64,000 bases of DNA from contig NZ_JAAMQU010000001.1 in NCBI RefSeq assembly GCF_013522925.1, positions 124,001 to 188,000 on the forward strand, given 5' to 3'. Source of the DNA: Pseudomonas japonica. Its GTDB lineage: Bacteria > Pseudomonadota > Gammaproteobacteria > Pseudomonadales > Pseudomonadaceae. The translations under genes and the position numbers were made by a program. This document shows, in pieces, positions 10,267 through 20,327 of this stretch (its first letter is position 1; every line of letters starts with the position of its first letter). The notes under the pieces are model-generated. The model was not told where the DNA came from and searched no databases. It saw only the letters and a program-made list of their open reading frames with translations.

Positions 10267-11535
10267 TCAGCCCTTGAACACGTCGTCCACGCTCTTGAGC
10301 GGGTAGTTCGAGGGGTACGGCAGGGTAGCCACGCCGCTTTCGATGGCGGCCTTGGCCACGGCATCGGACACCACGTCGATCAAGCGTACGTCCAGAGGCT
10401 TGGGAATGATGTACTCACGGCCGAAGCTCAGGCTTGGGACGTTATAGGCATCGCACACGTCCTGAGGCACCGGCAGCTTGGCCAGGTCGCGCAGGGCGTA
10501 GGCAGCGGCGATCTTCATTTCCTCGTTGATGCGCTTGGCGCGGACGTCCAGTGCACCACGGAAGATGAACGGGAAGCCCAGCACATTGTTGACCTGGTTC
10601 GGGTAGTCCGAACGACCAGTGGCCATGATCACGTCGTCGCGGGTAGCGTGGGCCAGTTCCGGAGAAATCTCCGGGTCCGGGTTGGAGCACGCGAACACGA
10701 TCGGGTTTGGCGCCATGCTCTTCAGGCCCTCAGGGCTGAGCAGGTTCGGGCCGGACAACCCGACGAACACGTCGGCACCGTCCAGGGCATCGGCCAGGGT
10801 GCGCTTGTCGGTTTCGTGGGCGAACACAGCCTTGTACTGGTTCAGGTCATCACGGCCAGCATGGATCACACCCACGCGGTCGATCATGAAGATGTTCTCT
10901 ACCTTGGCGCCCATGCTCACCAGCAGCTTCATGCAGGAGATAGCGGCGGCGCCAGCGCCCAGGCACACGATTTTCGCGGCCTCGAGCTGCTTGCCGGCGA
11001 TTTCCAGCGCGTTCAGCATGCCAGCGGCGGTCACGATCGCGGTGCCGTGCTGGTCATCATGGAATACCGGAATGTCGCACTGTTCAATCAGTGCACGCTC
11101 GATCTCGAAGCACTCGGGCGCCTTGATGTCTTCAAGGTTGATGCCGCCGAAGGTGATGGAGATACGCTTGACGGTGTCGATGAAGGCTTGCGGGCTTTCA
11201 GCGTCCACTTCGATGTCGAACACGTCCACGCCAGCGAAGCGCTTGAACAGAACGCCCTTGCCTTCCATTACCGGCTTGGAGGCCAGAGGCCCCAGGTTAC
11301 CCAGGCCGAGAATGGCGGTACCGTCAGAGATCACTGCTACCAGGTTGCCCTTGCCGGTGTACTTGTAGGCGAGCTCCGGGTCGCGGGCGATTTCACGTAC
11401 AGGCTCAGCGACGCCTGGGCTGTAGGCCAGCGACAGGTCGCGCGCGGTGGCGGTCGCCTTGGTGAGTTCGACGCTCAGTTTCCCGGGGCGGGGGTGGGCA
11501 TGGTATTCGAGAGCGGCAGTTTTCAGGTCTGACAT
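10267..11535 (-). CDS. maeB: malic enzyme (oxaloacetate-decarboxylating malate dehydrogenase)
   Basis: Malic enzyme converts malate to pyruvate and CO2, linking the TCA cycle to pyruvate and supplying NAD(P)H. From the ATG at 11535 the protein has 422 aa, the short form without the C-terminal phosphotransacetylase-like domain found in many 750-aa MaeB proteins. Visible features are the N-terminal LAYSPGVAEP motif, the catalytic region VISDGTAILGLGNLG, metal ligands within HDDQHGTAIV, and the dinucleotide fold motif IVCLGAGAAAISC. Cofactor preference cannot be decided from sequence here. The 88-bp gap upstream must hold its promoter. Confidence 0.93.
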   Translation of the reverse strand: MSDLKTAALEYHAHPRPGKLSVELTKATATARDLSLAYSPGVAEPVREIARDPELAYKYTGKGNLVAVISDGTAILGLGNLGPLASKPVMEGKGVLFKRFAGVDVFDIEVDAESPQAFIDTVKRISITFGGINLEDIKAPECFEIERALIEQCDIPVFHDDQHGTAIVTAAGMLNALEIAGKQLEAAKIVCLGAGAAAISCMKLLVSMGAKVENIFMIDRVGVIHAGRDDLNQYKAVFAHETDKRTLADALDGADVFVGLSGPNLLSPEGLKSMAPNPIVFACSNPDPEISPELAHATRDDVIMATGRSDYPNQVNNVLGFPFIFRGALDVRAKRINEEMKIAAAYALRDLAKLPVPQDVCDAYNVPSLSFGREYIIPKPLDVRLIDVVSDAVAKAAIESGVATLPYPSNYPLKSVDDVFKG

Positions 11536-11623
11536 GTTGGCGTTCCGCTTGACTGTTGAACTTTTCGGATCGCCGAGGATACGCACAAAGGAAAGTCGCG
11601 ACAAGACTACCCAGTCACCCCTG

Positions 11624-12448
11624 TCAAGGGTTCGCGCCTACGACTTTCGGTGCAGAAGACAGTGCTTGAAGCATCGCCGGAGCCGTCAACCGCAATACCC
11701 AGCGAGCGCGGTTAGCCGCTTCGCCCGACCGGCGGCCTCGATCGGTAACCCAGCCTCGCGCCTCCACAGGTTGGCCGCGCATTGCCTGTAGCGCACCTAG
11801 GTCGAACGACTCCTCATTGGCCTTTGCGACATGCAAGACCAACCCGCCATCGAGGTTCATCCACACGCCGCCCCGGTTGCGCTGGACAGACAGCACTCTG
11901 CCAGCGACTACAGCGAACCCACCGCGGTCGACAGACGCCGCCGGGCGCGGCGAGAAGGCCCGCCATACGCCGATCCCCGCCTCACGCGCGCGCTGCTCGG
12001 CACGTGCATGGCACTCGCTCAAGGCGTCATTGGGCAATACCACCACCTGATAGCCCAGGCCCTCTTCAAGCAGGCGGGCTTCCAGGTTGCGCCCGTCAGG
12101 GGTGTATACATTCGCCAGCGTGCGCCCGTAGTGATCGCGCGGCTGACGGCCGGGCACCACGGCGACCGCCCCACCTGCCTGTTCCACCAGCGCTTGCAGC
12201 CGCCGGCGAGCCGCAACCGCACCGGGCTCGTCGGTGCGTCCCTTGCCCGCGAGCTCGGGCGTATTGAGGCCGATGAGGCGAACGCTTCGGCCATCCGCGA
12301 GCCGCAGGGTGTCTCCATCCACGACGTTCACCACCTTCGCCAAGAGCGTGGCGGGTGGCGCCGGGCAATCGGCCCATGCGGGCAGAGGCAAAAACGCAGG
12401 CAATAAAAAGGCGCCCACGAGGGACGCCTTTCTGATCAGCCTGGACAA
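11624..12448 (-). CDS. secreted thermonuclease-like (SNase-fold) protein
   Basis: The protein has the staphylococcal-nuclease fold: VVNVVDGDTLRL, VRLIGLNTPEL (Arg and Asp of the active site), and the later DHYGRTLANVY. A ~26-residue signal peptide ends LPAWA, so it should act in the periplasm or outside the cell. A C-terminal extension of ~100 residues (from FAVVAGRVLSVQRN) is an OB-like addition. No ATG is available: TTG at 12448 gives a clean signal peptide (SRLIRKASLVGAFLL), and TTG at 12466 is an alternative with an AAGG motif upstream. Start choice is inferred. The early codons overlap the rpmE terminator. Substrate and role are unknown. Confidence 0.8.
   Translation of the reverse strand: MSRLIRKASLVGAFLLPAFLPLPAWADCPAPPATLLAKVVNVVDGDTLRLADGRSVRLIGLNTPELAGKGRTDEPGAVAARRRLQALVEQAGGAVAVVPGRQPRDHYGRTLANVYTPDGRNLEARLLEEGLGYQVVVLPNDALSECHARAEQRAREAGIGVWRAFSPRPAASVDRGGFAVVAGRVLSVQRNRGGVWMNLDGGLVLHVAKANEESFDLGALQAMRGQPVEARGWVTDRGRRSGEAANRARWVLRLTAPAMLQALSSAPKVVGANP
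12405..12431 (-). terminator. intrinsic terminator of rpmE, inside the nuclease gene
   Basis: On the minus strand the sequence reads AAAGGCG-TCCC-TCGT-GGG-CGCCTTTTT: a GC-rich stem followed by a T run, about 50-70 nt after the rpmE stop. It overlaps the signal-peptide codons of the downstream thermonuclease gene, whichever TTG start is used. Confidence 0.65.
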
Positions 12449-12477
12449 GCCGAAACGGCTTTCCAACGCGAAGAACC

Positions 12478-12699
12478 TTAGTTGGTTTTCGCGGCGCCGA
12501 ACACGCCGAAGCGCTGCTTGAAGCGATCGACACGGCCGCCGGTATCCAGCATTTTCTGCTTGCCGGTGTAGAACGGGTGGCACTCGTTGCACACGTCCAG
12601 GCTCAGCGGCTTGGCCAAGGTGGAACGGGTGTGGATGACGTTACCGCAGCTGCAGGTAGCTTCGATAGCTTCGTATTTCGGATGGATTTCAGGCTTCAT
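12478..12699 (-). CDS. rpmE: 50S ribosomal protein L31, zinc-binding form
   Basis: L31 is a 73-aa protein of the large ribosomal subunit at the intersubunit bridge. It begins [20 protein letters not shown]. Cys16 and Cys18 together with the CNECH motif near 37 form the four-ligand zinc set, so this is the C+ type rather than the zinc-free YkgM type. Such proteins act as a zinc reserve, and a C- paralogue elsewhere in the genome would be expected under Zur control. It is divergent from priA. Confidence 0.97.
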   Translation of the reverse strand: MKPEIHPKYEAIEATCSCGNVIHTRSTLAKPLSLDVCNECHPFYTGKQKMLDTGGRVDRFKQRFGVFGAAKTN

Positions 12700-12767
12700 G
12701 GGTAATTCCTCTGTTGTCGCGCCGCCACCCGGCACCATTGCCGGATACCGCACGTACTGGGGGCGGC

Positions 12768-12795
12768 ATATTAACAGAGCCGCGCGGTGACGCAA
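12768..12795 (-). promoter_or_regulatory. sigma-70-type promoter of rpmE
   Basis: On the minus strand, TTGCGT (12790-12795) and TAATAT (12768-12773) are separated by 16 bp. Transcription would start near 12761, about 60 nt before the rpmE ATG. This lies in the rpmE/priA divergent gap. Confidence 0.45.
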
Positions 12796-12870
12796 GCGCA
12801 GCGGATACCGATGGTCACTTCGAGGTGGTAGGCTTGCGCGCTTGCTTCGCTATTCGCCGTGGAAACCTCC

Positions 12871-15090
12871 GTGCCCGACGTCATCCTGCGCCTTGCCCTG
12901 CCCTCGCCGCTGCGCCGCCTGTTCGATTATCGGGCGCCGGCGAACCTGCGCGTGGCCGCCTTGCAGCCAGGCATGCGCCTGCGCGTGCCCTTTGGCCGGC
13001 GCGAAATGATCGGCGTTCTGGTGGAAGTAAGCGACCGCACCGATGTACCCCGGGACAAGCTCAAGGCCGCCATCGCACTGCTGGACGAAACCACCCCTAT
13101 ACCGCCCGGGATGTTCAACCTGTGCCTGTGGACCGCTCAGTATTACCAGCACAGCCTGGGGGACACCCTGGCCTGGGCCTTGCCGAGCCTGCTGCGCCAG
13201 GGCGAGGCTGCTGAGGCCCGGCAGGAGCGTTTCTGGAGCGTAACCCCCGCAGCCCGCAGCGATGACCCCCGAATGGGCCGGGCACCTCGGCAGCGCGACG
13301 CGTTCACCGTGCTGGCGCAACATCCCCACGGTGTCGCTCACTCCCTGCTGCCCCGCCTGGGGCTGGCCAAGGATGCGCTGGACGCATTGCTGGCCAAGGG
13401 GCTGGCTCAGGTGGAAGTACGCAGCCACGCGCCTGCCCGGCGCCAGGCGCACTGGCTGGCCCAGCCGGAGCTACCGCTGAACCCCGAACAACGCAGCGCC
13501 TTCGAAGCGGTGAAAGCGGGGTTCGGGCATTTCCATGCTTTCTTGCTCGCTGGTGTAACCGGCAGCGGCAAAACCGAGGTTTACCTGCAGCTGATTCATG
13601 AAACGCTGCGGGCCGGCAAGCAGGCGCTGGTGTTGATCCCTGAAATCAACCTGGGGCCGCAAACGCTGCAGCGCTTCGAACAACGTTTCAATGCCCGGAT
13701 CGCACTGGTGCATTCGGCGGTCAACGATCGTGAGCGGCTGGACGCCTGGCTCGCCGCCAGGGATGGCGATGCCGATATCATCATCGGCACCCGTTCGGCC
13801 CTGTTCACGCCCATGCTCAACCCCGGCATCATCATCGTCGACGAGGAGCACGACAGCTCTTATAAACAGCAGGAAGGCCTGCGCTATCACGCACGCGACC
13901 TGGCCGTGGTCCGCGCCCGCCAAGACAACATCCCGGTATTGCTGGGCTCGGCCACCCCTTCACTGGAAAGCCTGCACAATGCACACAGCGGCCGCTACGG
14001 CCTGCTGCGCATGGAGCAACGTGCTGGCGGCGCGTTGCCACCGCGGTATCTGCGCCTGGACGTGAAAAGCCGTCCGCTGGACAGCGGCATGAGCCCTCCG
14101 CTGCAACAGGCCATCGGGCAGACGCTAGCGCAGGGCCAGCAAGTACTGGTGTTCCTGAACCGCCGCGGCTTCGCCCCTACCTTGTTGTGCCACGACTGTG
14201 GCTGGCTCTCCGAATGCCCATTGTGCGACGCGCGCATGACCGTCCACCTGCGTTCCGGCGAACTACGTTGCCATCACTGTGGGCATGCCGCGCCGCGCCC
14301 GCGCCAGTGCCCGGCATGCCAGTCGGTAGACCTGCGCCCCGTAGGGGCCGGCACCGAGCGCGCCGAGGACCGCCTCAACACGCTGTTCCCCAACGTGCCA
14401 GTGCTGCGTGTAGACCGCGACAGCACCTCGCGCAAGGAGGCAATGGCGCAGCTGTACAGCAAGGTTCAAAGCGGCGAGCCGTGCATCCTCGTAGGCACCC
14501 AGATGCTCGCCAAGGGGCACCACTTTCCGCGCGTCACACTGGTGGCCATTCTGGATGCCGACGGCGGCCTGTTTTCCGCGGATTTCCGCGCCGCCGAACG
14601 CATGGCTCAGCTGATCGTACAAGTCGCGGGCCGCGCGGGCCGCGCGGAGCAACCGGGGCGCACCATCATCCAGAGCCACATGGCCGATCATCCGCTGCTG
14701 GTACAGCTTACCGAGGAGGGCTACGCCGCCTTTGCCACCCAGGCCCTGAGCGAGCGCCGCGCCGCCGGGCTTCCGCCCTTTTGCCACCTGGCCCTGCTGC
14801 GCGCCGAAGCGCACAAACCCGGGCAGGCTGAGGCCTTCCTTGAGCAGGCGTGCGTAGAGGCCGAGCGCTTGCGCGACACCTTGAACGTGCCCGGCGTAGA
14901 GCTGCTGGGCCCGGTACCGGCCCCCATGGAGCGGCGCGCCGGGCGTTATCGCTCGCAGTTGTTGCTGCAAGCCAGCGCTCGGGCACCGCTGCATCGCTTG
15001 CTCAGCCTTTGGGTGTTGCAGTTGGAGCAGCTTCCGGGCGGCCGGCAAGTGCGCTGGGCGCTTGATATAGACCCTATCGACCTTTATTGA
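12871..15090 (+). CDS. priA: primosomal protein N', replication-restart helicase PriA
   Basis: PriA is a 3'-to-5' DNA helicase that recognises stalled or collapsed forks and reloads the replisome. The 739-aa product has the N-terminal 3'-DNA-binding domain, Walker A GVTGSGKT near residue 230 and DEEH box VDEEHDSSYKQQ near 325. Eight cysteines in four pairs, beginning CHDCGWLSECPLC and ending CPAC, form two zinc sites between 440 and 485. Helicase motifs around VGTQMLAKGHHFP and QVAGRAGR follow. GTG at 12871 gives the usual family N terminus (PDVILRLALPSPLRR); a GTG four codons upstream is also in frame. Confidence 0.95.
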   Translation: MPDVILRLALPSPLRRLFDYRAPANLRVAALQPGMRLRVPFGRREMIGVLVEVSDRTDVPRDKLKAAIALLDETTPIPPGMFNLCLWTAQYYQHSLGDTLAWALPSLLRQGEAAEARQERFWSVTPAARSDDPRMGRAPRQRDAFTVLAQHPHGVAHSLLPRLGLAKDALDALLAKGLAQVEVRSHAPARRQAHWLAQPELPLNPEQRSAFEAVKAGFGHFHAFLLAGVTGSGKTEVYLQLIHETLRAGKQALVLIPEINLGPQTLQRFEQRFNARIALVHSAVNDRERLDAWLAARDGDADIIIGTRSALFTPMLNPGIIIVDEEHDSSYKQQEGLRYHARDLAVVRARQDNIPVLLGSATPSLESLHNAHSGRYGLLRMEQRAGGALPPRYLRLDVKSRPLDSGMSPPLQQAIGQTLAQGQQVLVFLNRRGFAPTLLCHDCGWLSECPLCDARMTVHLRSGELRCHHCGHAAPRPRQCPACQSVDLRPVGAGTERAEDRLNTLFPNVPVLRVDRDSTSRKEAMAQLYSKVQSGEPCILVGTQMLAKGHHFPRVTLVAILDADGGLFSADFRAAERMAQLIVQVAGRAGRAEQPGRTIIQSHMADHPLLVQLTEEGYAAFATQALSERRAAGLPPFCHLALLRAEAHKPGQAEAFLEQACVEAERLRDTLNVPGVELLGPVPAPMERRAGRYRSQLLLQASARAPLHRLLSLWVLQLEQLPGGRQVRWALDIDPIDLY

Positions 15091-15189
15091 ATGGCCACGA
15101 AGGTTGGCAAGCCCGGCCCATGAACGGATAATGCTCCGTTTTTCCACCCGCGCATCCTGCGCCGCCGCCTCGCGGCACACGAGACGATC

Positions 15190-16926
15190 ATGAAAGACAC
15201 TATTCGCCTGCTGATCCAACACGCCCTCACCCGCCTCGTCGAGGACGGTGTGCTGCCCGCCGGGCTGTCGCCCGCGATCCAGGTCGAAAACACCCGGGAC
15301 AAGACCCACGGGGACTTCGCCAGCAATATCGCGATGATGCTGGCCAAGCCTGCCGGCATGAAGCCACGGGACCTGGCAGAGAAGGTCATCGCTGCCCTGC
15401 CTGCCGACCCTCAGCTGAGCAAGGCTGAAATCGCCGGCCCCGGTTTCATCAACTTCTTCCAGAACACCGAAGCACTGGCCGCTCGGCTCGACAGTGCCCT
15501 GGCCGATCGTCGCCTGGGCATCCGCAAGGCCAGCGCCAACCAGCGCGTAGTGGTGGACCTTTCGGCGCCCAACCTGGCCAAGGAAATGCACGTTGGCCAC
15601 CTGCGCTCGACCATCATCGGCGACGCGGTGGCCAATGTGCTGGAGTTCCTCGGCGACACGGTGATCCGGCAGAACCATGTGGGCGACTGGGGCACCCAGT
15701 TCGGCATGCTGCTGGCCTACCTCGAGGAGAACCCGGCGGACAGCGACCAGTTGTCCGATCTGGAGAATTTCTACCGCGCGGCGAAGAAGCGCTTCGACGA
15801 ATCCGAAGCCTTTGCCGAACGTGCGCGCAGCCTGGTGGTAAAGCTGCAAGCCGGCGACCCCGATTGCCTGAAGCTGTGGAAGCGTTTCAACACGATCTCG
15901 CTGTCCCATTGCCAGAAAACCTACGAGCGCCTGAACGTTCACCTCACCCCCAATGACGTGATGGGTGAAAGCGCCTACAACGATGACCTTCCGAGCGTGG
16001 TTGCAGACCTTCGCGCCAAGGGCCTGCTGGTAGAAAGCGAGGGCGCCCAGTGCGTGTTCCTCGACGAGTTCAAGAACGCCGAAGGCAACCCGCTGCCGGT
16101 GATCGTGCAAAAGGCCGGCGGCGGCTATCTCTATGCCACCACCGACCTGGCGGCCGTTCGCTATCGCAGCAACGTGCTCAAGGCAGACCGCGCCCTCTAT
16201 TTCGTGGACCAGCGTCAGGCACTGCACTTCCAGCAAGTGTTCGAGGTAGCCCGGCGCGCAGGTTTCATCACCAGTGGCATGGTGCCCGAGCACATGGGCT
16301 TCGGCACCATGAACGGCGCTGACGGCCGCCCGTTCAAAACCCGCGACGGCGGCACCGTCAAGCTGATCGACCTGCTCGACGAGGCCGAACAGCGCGCCTA
16401 CGCCCTGGTGAAGGAAAAGAACCCGGAGCTGGAAGAAAGCCGCCTGCGTGACATCGCCCGGGTGGTAGGCATTGGCGCGGTGAAATACGCCGACCTCTCC
16501 AAGCACCGCACCAGCGACTACAGCTTCAACTTCGAGCTGATGCTCAACTTCGAAGGCAACACCGCGCCTTACCTGCTGTACGCCTACACCCGCGTTGCCG
16601 GTGTGTTCCGCAAGCTGGGCAAGGGGTACAACGAAGCGCAAGGCCGAATTGTGCTGCAGGCCCCGCACGAGCAGGACCTTGCCGCCAAGTTGGCGCAATT
16701 CGGCGAAGTGTTGAACAACGTGGCGGAAAAAGGCACGCCTCACGTGCTGTGCAGCTACCTCTACGATGTAGCGGGCCTGTTCTCCAGCTTTTACGAAAAC
16801 TGCCCGATCCTGGCGGCCGAAACGCCGGAACAGCAGCAAAGCCGGCTGCGCCTGGCGGCGCTCACTGGCCTGACCCTCAAGCAGGGCCTGGAACTGCTGG
16901 GCCTGGAAACTCTGGAGCGTATGTAA
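15190..16926 (+). CDS. argS: arginyl-tRNA synthetase
   Basis: ArgS is a class I synthetase that charges tRNA-Arg, and it needs the tRNA for amino-acid activation. The 578-aa protein has the N-terminal Add-1 domain and the HIGH-type motif HVGH in [18 protein letters not shown] near 131. The KMSKS loop is replaced by the region [14 protein letters not shown], as is normal for ArgRS. A C-terminal DALR anticodon-binding domain begins near VLLYAYTR-like sequence at ~455. It is followed after one base by the SPOR gene, so the two are co-transcribed. Confidence 0.97.
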   Translation: MKDTIRLLIQHALTRLVEDGVLPAGLSPAIQVENTRDKTHGDFASNIAMMLAKPAGMKPRDLAEKVIAALPADPQLSKAEIAGPGFINFFQNTEALAARLDSALADRRLGIRKASANQRVVVDLSAPNLAKEMHVGHLRSTIIGDAVANVLEFLGDTVIRQNHVGDWGTQFGMLLAYLEENPADSDQLSDLENFYRAAKKRFDESEAFAERARSLVVKLQAGDPDCLKLWKRFNTISLSHCQKTYERLNVHLTPNDVMGESAYNDDLPSVVADLRAKGLLVESEGAQCVFLDEFKNAEGNPLPVIVQKAGGGYLYATTDLAAVRYRSNVLKADRALYFVDQRQALHFQQVFEVARRAGFITSGMVPEHMGFGTMNGADGRPFKTRDGGTVKLIDLLDEAEQRAYALVKEKNPELEESRLRDIARVVGIGAVKYADLSKHRTSDYSFNFELMLNFEGNTAPYLLYAYTRVAGVFRKLGKGYNEAQGRIVLQAPHEQDLAAKLAQFGEVLNNVAEKGTPHVLCSYLYDVAGLFSSFYENCPILAAETPEQQQSRLRLAALTGLTLKQGLELLGLETLERM

Positions 16927-16927
16927 G

Positions 16928-17605
16928 TTGGCGGCGAAAAAACCTGCACCCAAGCGTGGCGCCAGCCGCAACCAGGCCCCTGCGAAAAAACCCGTACCGG
17001 GCTGGCTGTGGCTGGCCATCGGGCTGTCCGTGGGCGCCTTCATTGTGTTCCTGATGAAGCTCGAACCGGGGCGTAGCGACGTCAAACGGGTCAAGCCCGA
17101 GGAGCAAAAGGCAGCGGCAAAGGCCGAGATGGAAAAAACCCCGCCCAGCCCGGAGAAGATCAAACCCAAGTATGACTTCTACACACTGCTGCCCGAATCC
17201 GAGGTGATCGTGCCACCGGAAGCGGTGCCGGAGAAAACCCCGCCGGTGCCCGCCCAGCCTGTAACCCCGGCCGAAGCGGCGAAGATAGATACCGCGAGGG
17301 CCCAGGCTGCGCTCTCGGGGCAGGTACCGCCGCCCCCACCGCCGGTCATCAAGCCAGCGGCGACGACCCAGTACTACCTACAGGCGGGCTCGTTCCGCAA
17401 GCAAACGGATGCCGACAAGGTTCGCGCCCAGATCATTCTGCTGGGCCAGGCTGTGCAGGTGGAATCGGGTACGGTGAAGGAGGAAACCTGGTACCGGGTG
17501 CTGGTGGGCCCGTTCAGCAACCGCGAGCAGCTCACCGCGGCGCAGAAGATGCTCGCCGGCAGCGGCTTCAACAACCTGCTGCTGCAACAGCGGCAAAACC
17601 GGTAA
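16928..17605 (+). CDS. SPOR-domain cell-division protein, FtsN-like
   Basis: A 225-aa bitopic membrane protein. It has a Lys/Pro/Ala-rich cytoplasmic head (AAKKPAPKRG), one membrane helix (WLWLAIGLSVGAFIVFLM, about 26-43), a long Pro/Glu/Lys-rich periplasmic linker, and a C-terminal SPOR domain starting at YYLQAGSFRKQTDADKVRAQ near 152. SPOR domains bind denuded glycan strands at division sites, and the architecture is that of FtsN-type proteins. The start is a TTG one base after the argS stop; no in-frame ATG precedes the membrane helix. Calling it ftsN itself would go beyond the sequence evidence. Confidence 0.88.
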   Translation: MAAKKPAPKRGASRNQAPAKKPVPGWLWLAIGLSVGAFIVFLMKLEPGRSDVKRVKPEEQKAAAKAEMEKTPPSPEKIKPKYDFYTLLPESEVIVPPEAVPEKTPPVPAQPVTPAEAAKIDTARAQAALSGQVPPPPPPVIKPAATTQYYLQAGSFRKQTDADKVRAQIILLGQAVQVESGTVKEETWYRVLVGPFSNREQLTAAQKMLAGSGFNNLLLQQRQNR

Positions 17606-17715
17606 CAGGCGCGTTTGCCGCGAAAGGGCGCATATCGATGTCTGCCCTGTCGCGGCCAAGGCTGGCTGCTACAGAGGTACGGGAGGGCCCCATTCAGGGA
17701 TTGGGGCTTGCACCG
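17606..17715. other. intergenic stretch before the hslVU promoter
   Basis: No open reading frame with coding character was seen here. It contains short GC-rich inverted segments (GGGCGCATATCG and CCTGTCGCGG) that may end the argS-SPOR transcript, but no clear stem with a T run. Confidence 0.4.
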
Positions 17716-17744
17716 GTTGAAATCCTTCCCAGGCATCCCCACAT
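17716..17744 (+). promoter_or_regulatory. sigma-32 (RpoH)-type heat-shock promoter of hslVU
   Basis: GTTGAAA (17716-17722) is followed after 14 bp by CCCCACAT (17737-17744). The RpoH consensus is CTTGAAA, 13-14 bp, CCCCATNT, so each box differs at one position. Transcription would start near 17751, about 40 nt upstream of the hslV start. hslVU is a known RpoH target in proteobacteria. Confidence 0.7.
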
Positions 17745-17789
17745 CTGTCTGCATTGGGCATTTTCGCCCCGCAGCGTGAGGACGTTCCC

Positions 17790-18320
17790 TTGACCACCAT
17801 CGTTTCAGTCCGCCGCCATGGCAAAGTCGTCATGGGCGGGGATGGCCAGGTTTCCCTCGGCAATACCGTGATGAAAGGCAACGCCAAGAAGGTCCGCCGC
17901 CTGTACCACGGTCAGGTCATCGCGGGTTTCGCCGGGGCCACCGCCGACGCATTCACCCTCTTCGAACGCTTTGAAGCACAGCTGGAAAAACACCAGGGCC
18001 ATCTGGTGCGCGCCGCTGTGGAACTGGCGAAGGACTGGCGTACCGACCGCTCCCTCAGCCGCCTGGAAGCCATGCTGGCCGTAGCCAACAAGGACGCATC
18101 CTTGATCATCACCGGCAACGGCGACGTGGTGGAACCCGAGGACGGCCTGATCGCCATGGGCTCCGGTGGCGCCTTCGCTCAGGCAGCCGCCCGCGCGCTG
18201 CTGAACAAGACCGATCTGTCGGCCCGGGAAATCGCCGAATCCGCGCTTAACATCGCCGCGGACATCTGCGTTTTCACCAACCATCACCTGACCATCGAGG
18301 AGCAGGACCTCGCGCAGTGA
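17790..18320 (+). CDS. hslV: ATP-dependent protease peptidase subunit HslV
   Basis: HslV is the proteasome-like threonine peptidase of the HslUV (ClpQY) protease. From the TTG at 17790 the protein is 176 aa, the usual length. After Met removal the catalytic Thr is exposed in [19 protein letters not shown]; the GGDGQ and [14 protein letters not shown] segments are family hallmarks. An upstream in-frame extension to 17754 would bury the catalytic threonine, so it is rejected. hslU follows after about 22 nt. Confidence 0.96.
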   Translation: MTTIVSVRRHGKVVMGGDGQVSLGNTVMKGNAKKVRRLYHGQVIAGFAGATADAFTLFERFEAQLEKHQGHLVRAAVELAKDWRTDRSLSRLEAMLAVANKDASLIITGNGDVVEPEDGLIAMGSGGAFAQAAARALLNKTDLSAREIAESALNIAADICVFTNHHLTIEEQDLAQ

Positions 18321-18342
18321 CATGCCCGAGGCCATCAACGCC

Positions 18343-19680
<1,338 letters not shown>

Positions 19681-19707
19681 CGCGACCGGTCGCCGGTTCT
19701 CCTCATG

Positions 19708-19727
19708 GGGCCCTTCGGGGCCCTTTT
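19708..19727 (+). terminator. intrinsic terminator of hslVU
   Basis: GGGCCC-TTCG-GGGCCC is followed by TTTT about 30 nt after the hslU stop. The UUCG loop gives a stable hairpin; the T run is short. Confidence 0.65.
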
Positions 19728-19749
19728 CGTTACTCTGGAAGCGCGCACC

Positions 19750-20127
19750 ATGACCCGACGCCCCACCGCCATCAAGCTGCACAAGGCTTCGAAAATTCTT
19801 AGCCTCACGTACGGCCCTGATGAATCCTATGACCTGCCGGCGGAATTCCTGCGCGTGCACTCTCCATCGGCCGAAGTACAAGGCCACGGCAAGCCGATCC
19901 TTCAATATGGCAAGCTCGCGGTTGCGCTGACCGGCGTGGAGCCTGCCGGCCAGTACGCGCTCAAGCTGATCTTCGATGACGGGCATGACAGCGGCTTGTA
20001 TACCTGGGATTACCTCTATGAGCTGGCTACCCGCCGCGACAGCCTCTGGGAGGAGTACCTGGCCGCGCTGCACTCGGCCGGCAGGTCCCGTGATCCGGTC
20101 GAATCCGTGGTGAAATTCGTTCCTTGA
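19750..20127 (+). CDS. DUF971 (GBBH-like N-terminal) domain protein
   Basis: A 125-aa soluble protein made of a single DUF971 domain, related to the N-terminal zinc-binding region of gamma-butyrobetaine hydroxylase. Recognisable segments are IKLHKASKILSLTYGPDESYDLPAEFLRVHSPSAEV, and GHDSGLYTWDYLYELATRRD near the C terminus. The oxygenase domain is absent and the Cys ligands of the full-length enzyme are not obvious. It sits between hslU and phaC1 in pseudomonads; no function is assigned and it may simply share transcription with its neighbours. The ATG at 19750 is preceded by a separate hslU terminator. Confidence 0.85.
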   Translation: MTRRPTAIKLHKASKILSLTYGPDESYDLPAEFLRVHSPSAEVQGHGKPILQYGKLAVALTGVEPAGQYALKLIFDDGHDSGLYTWDYLYELATRRDSLWEEYLAALHSAGRSRDPVESVVKFVP

Positions 20128-20327
20128 GCGAATCCACCTTGCGCTAGTGCCCATCATGGGCTTGCTTGTGCTGTATGCCCAACTAAGGTAACCACTGTTT
20201 GCAGGCGCGAAAGTGTGTGCGCGCCCTGTGGACAGGGCCGCGTGCATCGCGCCTACCGGATGCTCTGATTGCTGTGGGCTACTTTCGACGGTTGCATTGG
20301 CAACAGCGCAAACACGGAGCCTCGGGC
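20128..20327 (+). promoter_or_regulatory. phaC1 upstream region
   Basis: This 200-bp gap should hold the promoter of the phaC1-phaZ-phaC2-phaD operon, which in P. putida is activated by PhaD. GCCCAT-C-ATGGGC (20149-20161) is a 6-bp inverted repeat just after the DUF971 stop and may be a weak terminator or a protein site. I see no clear -24/-12 element and no strong -35/-10 pair. The frame of phaC1 stays open back to 20199 but lacks coding character there. Confidence 0.45.

Noticed and set aside
14263..17169. A 968-codon minus-strand open frame across priA, argS and the SPOR gene
   Set aside because: Shadow of three well-supported plus-strand genes; no recognisable domain and no ribosome site.
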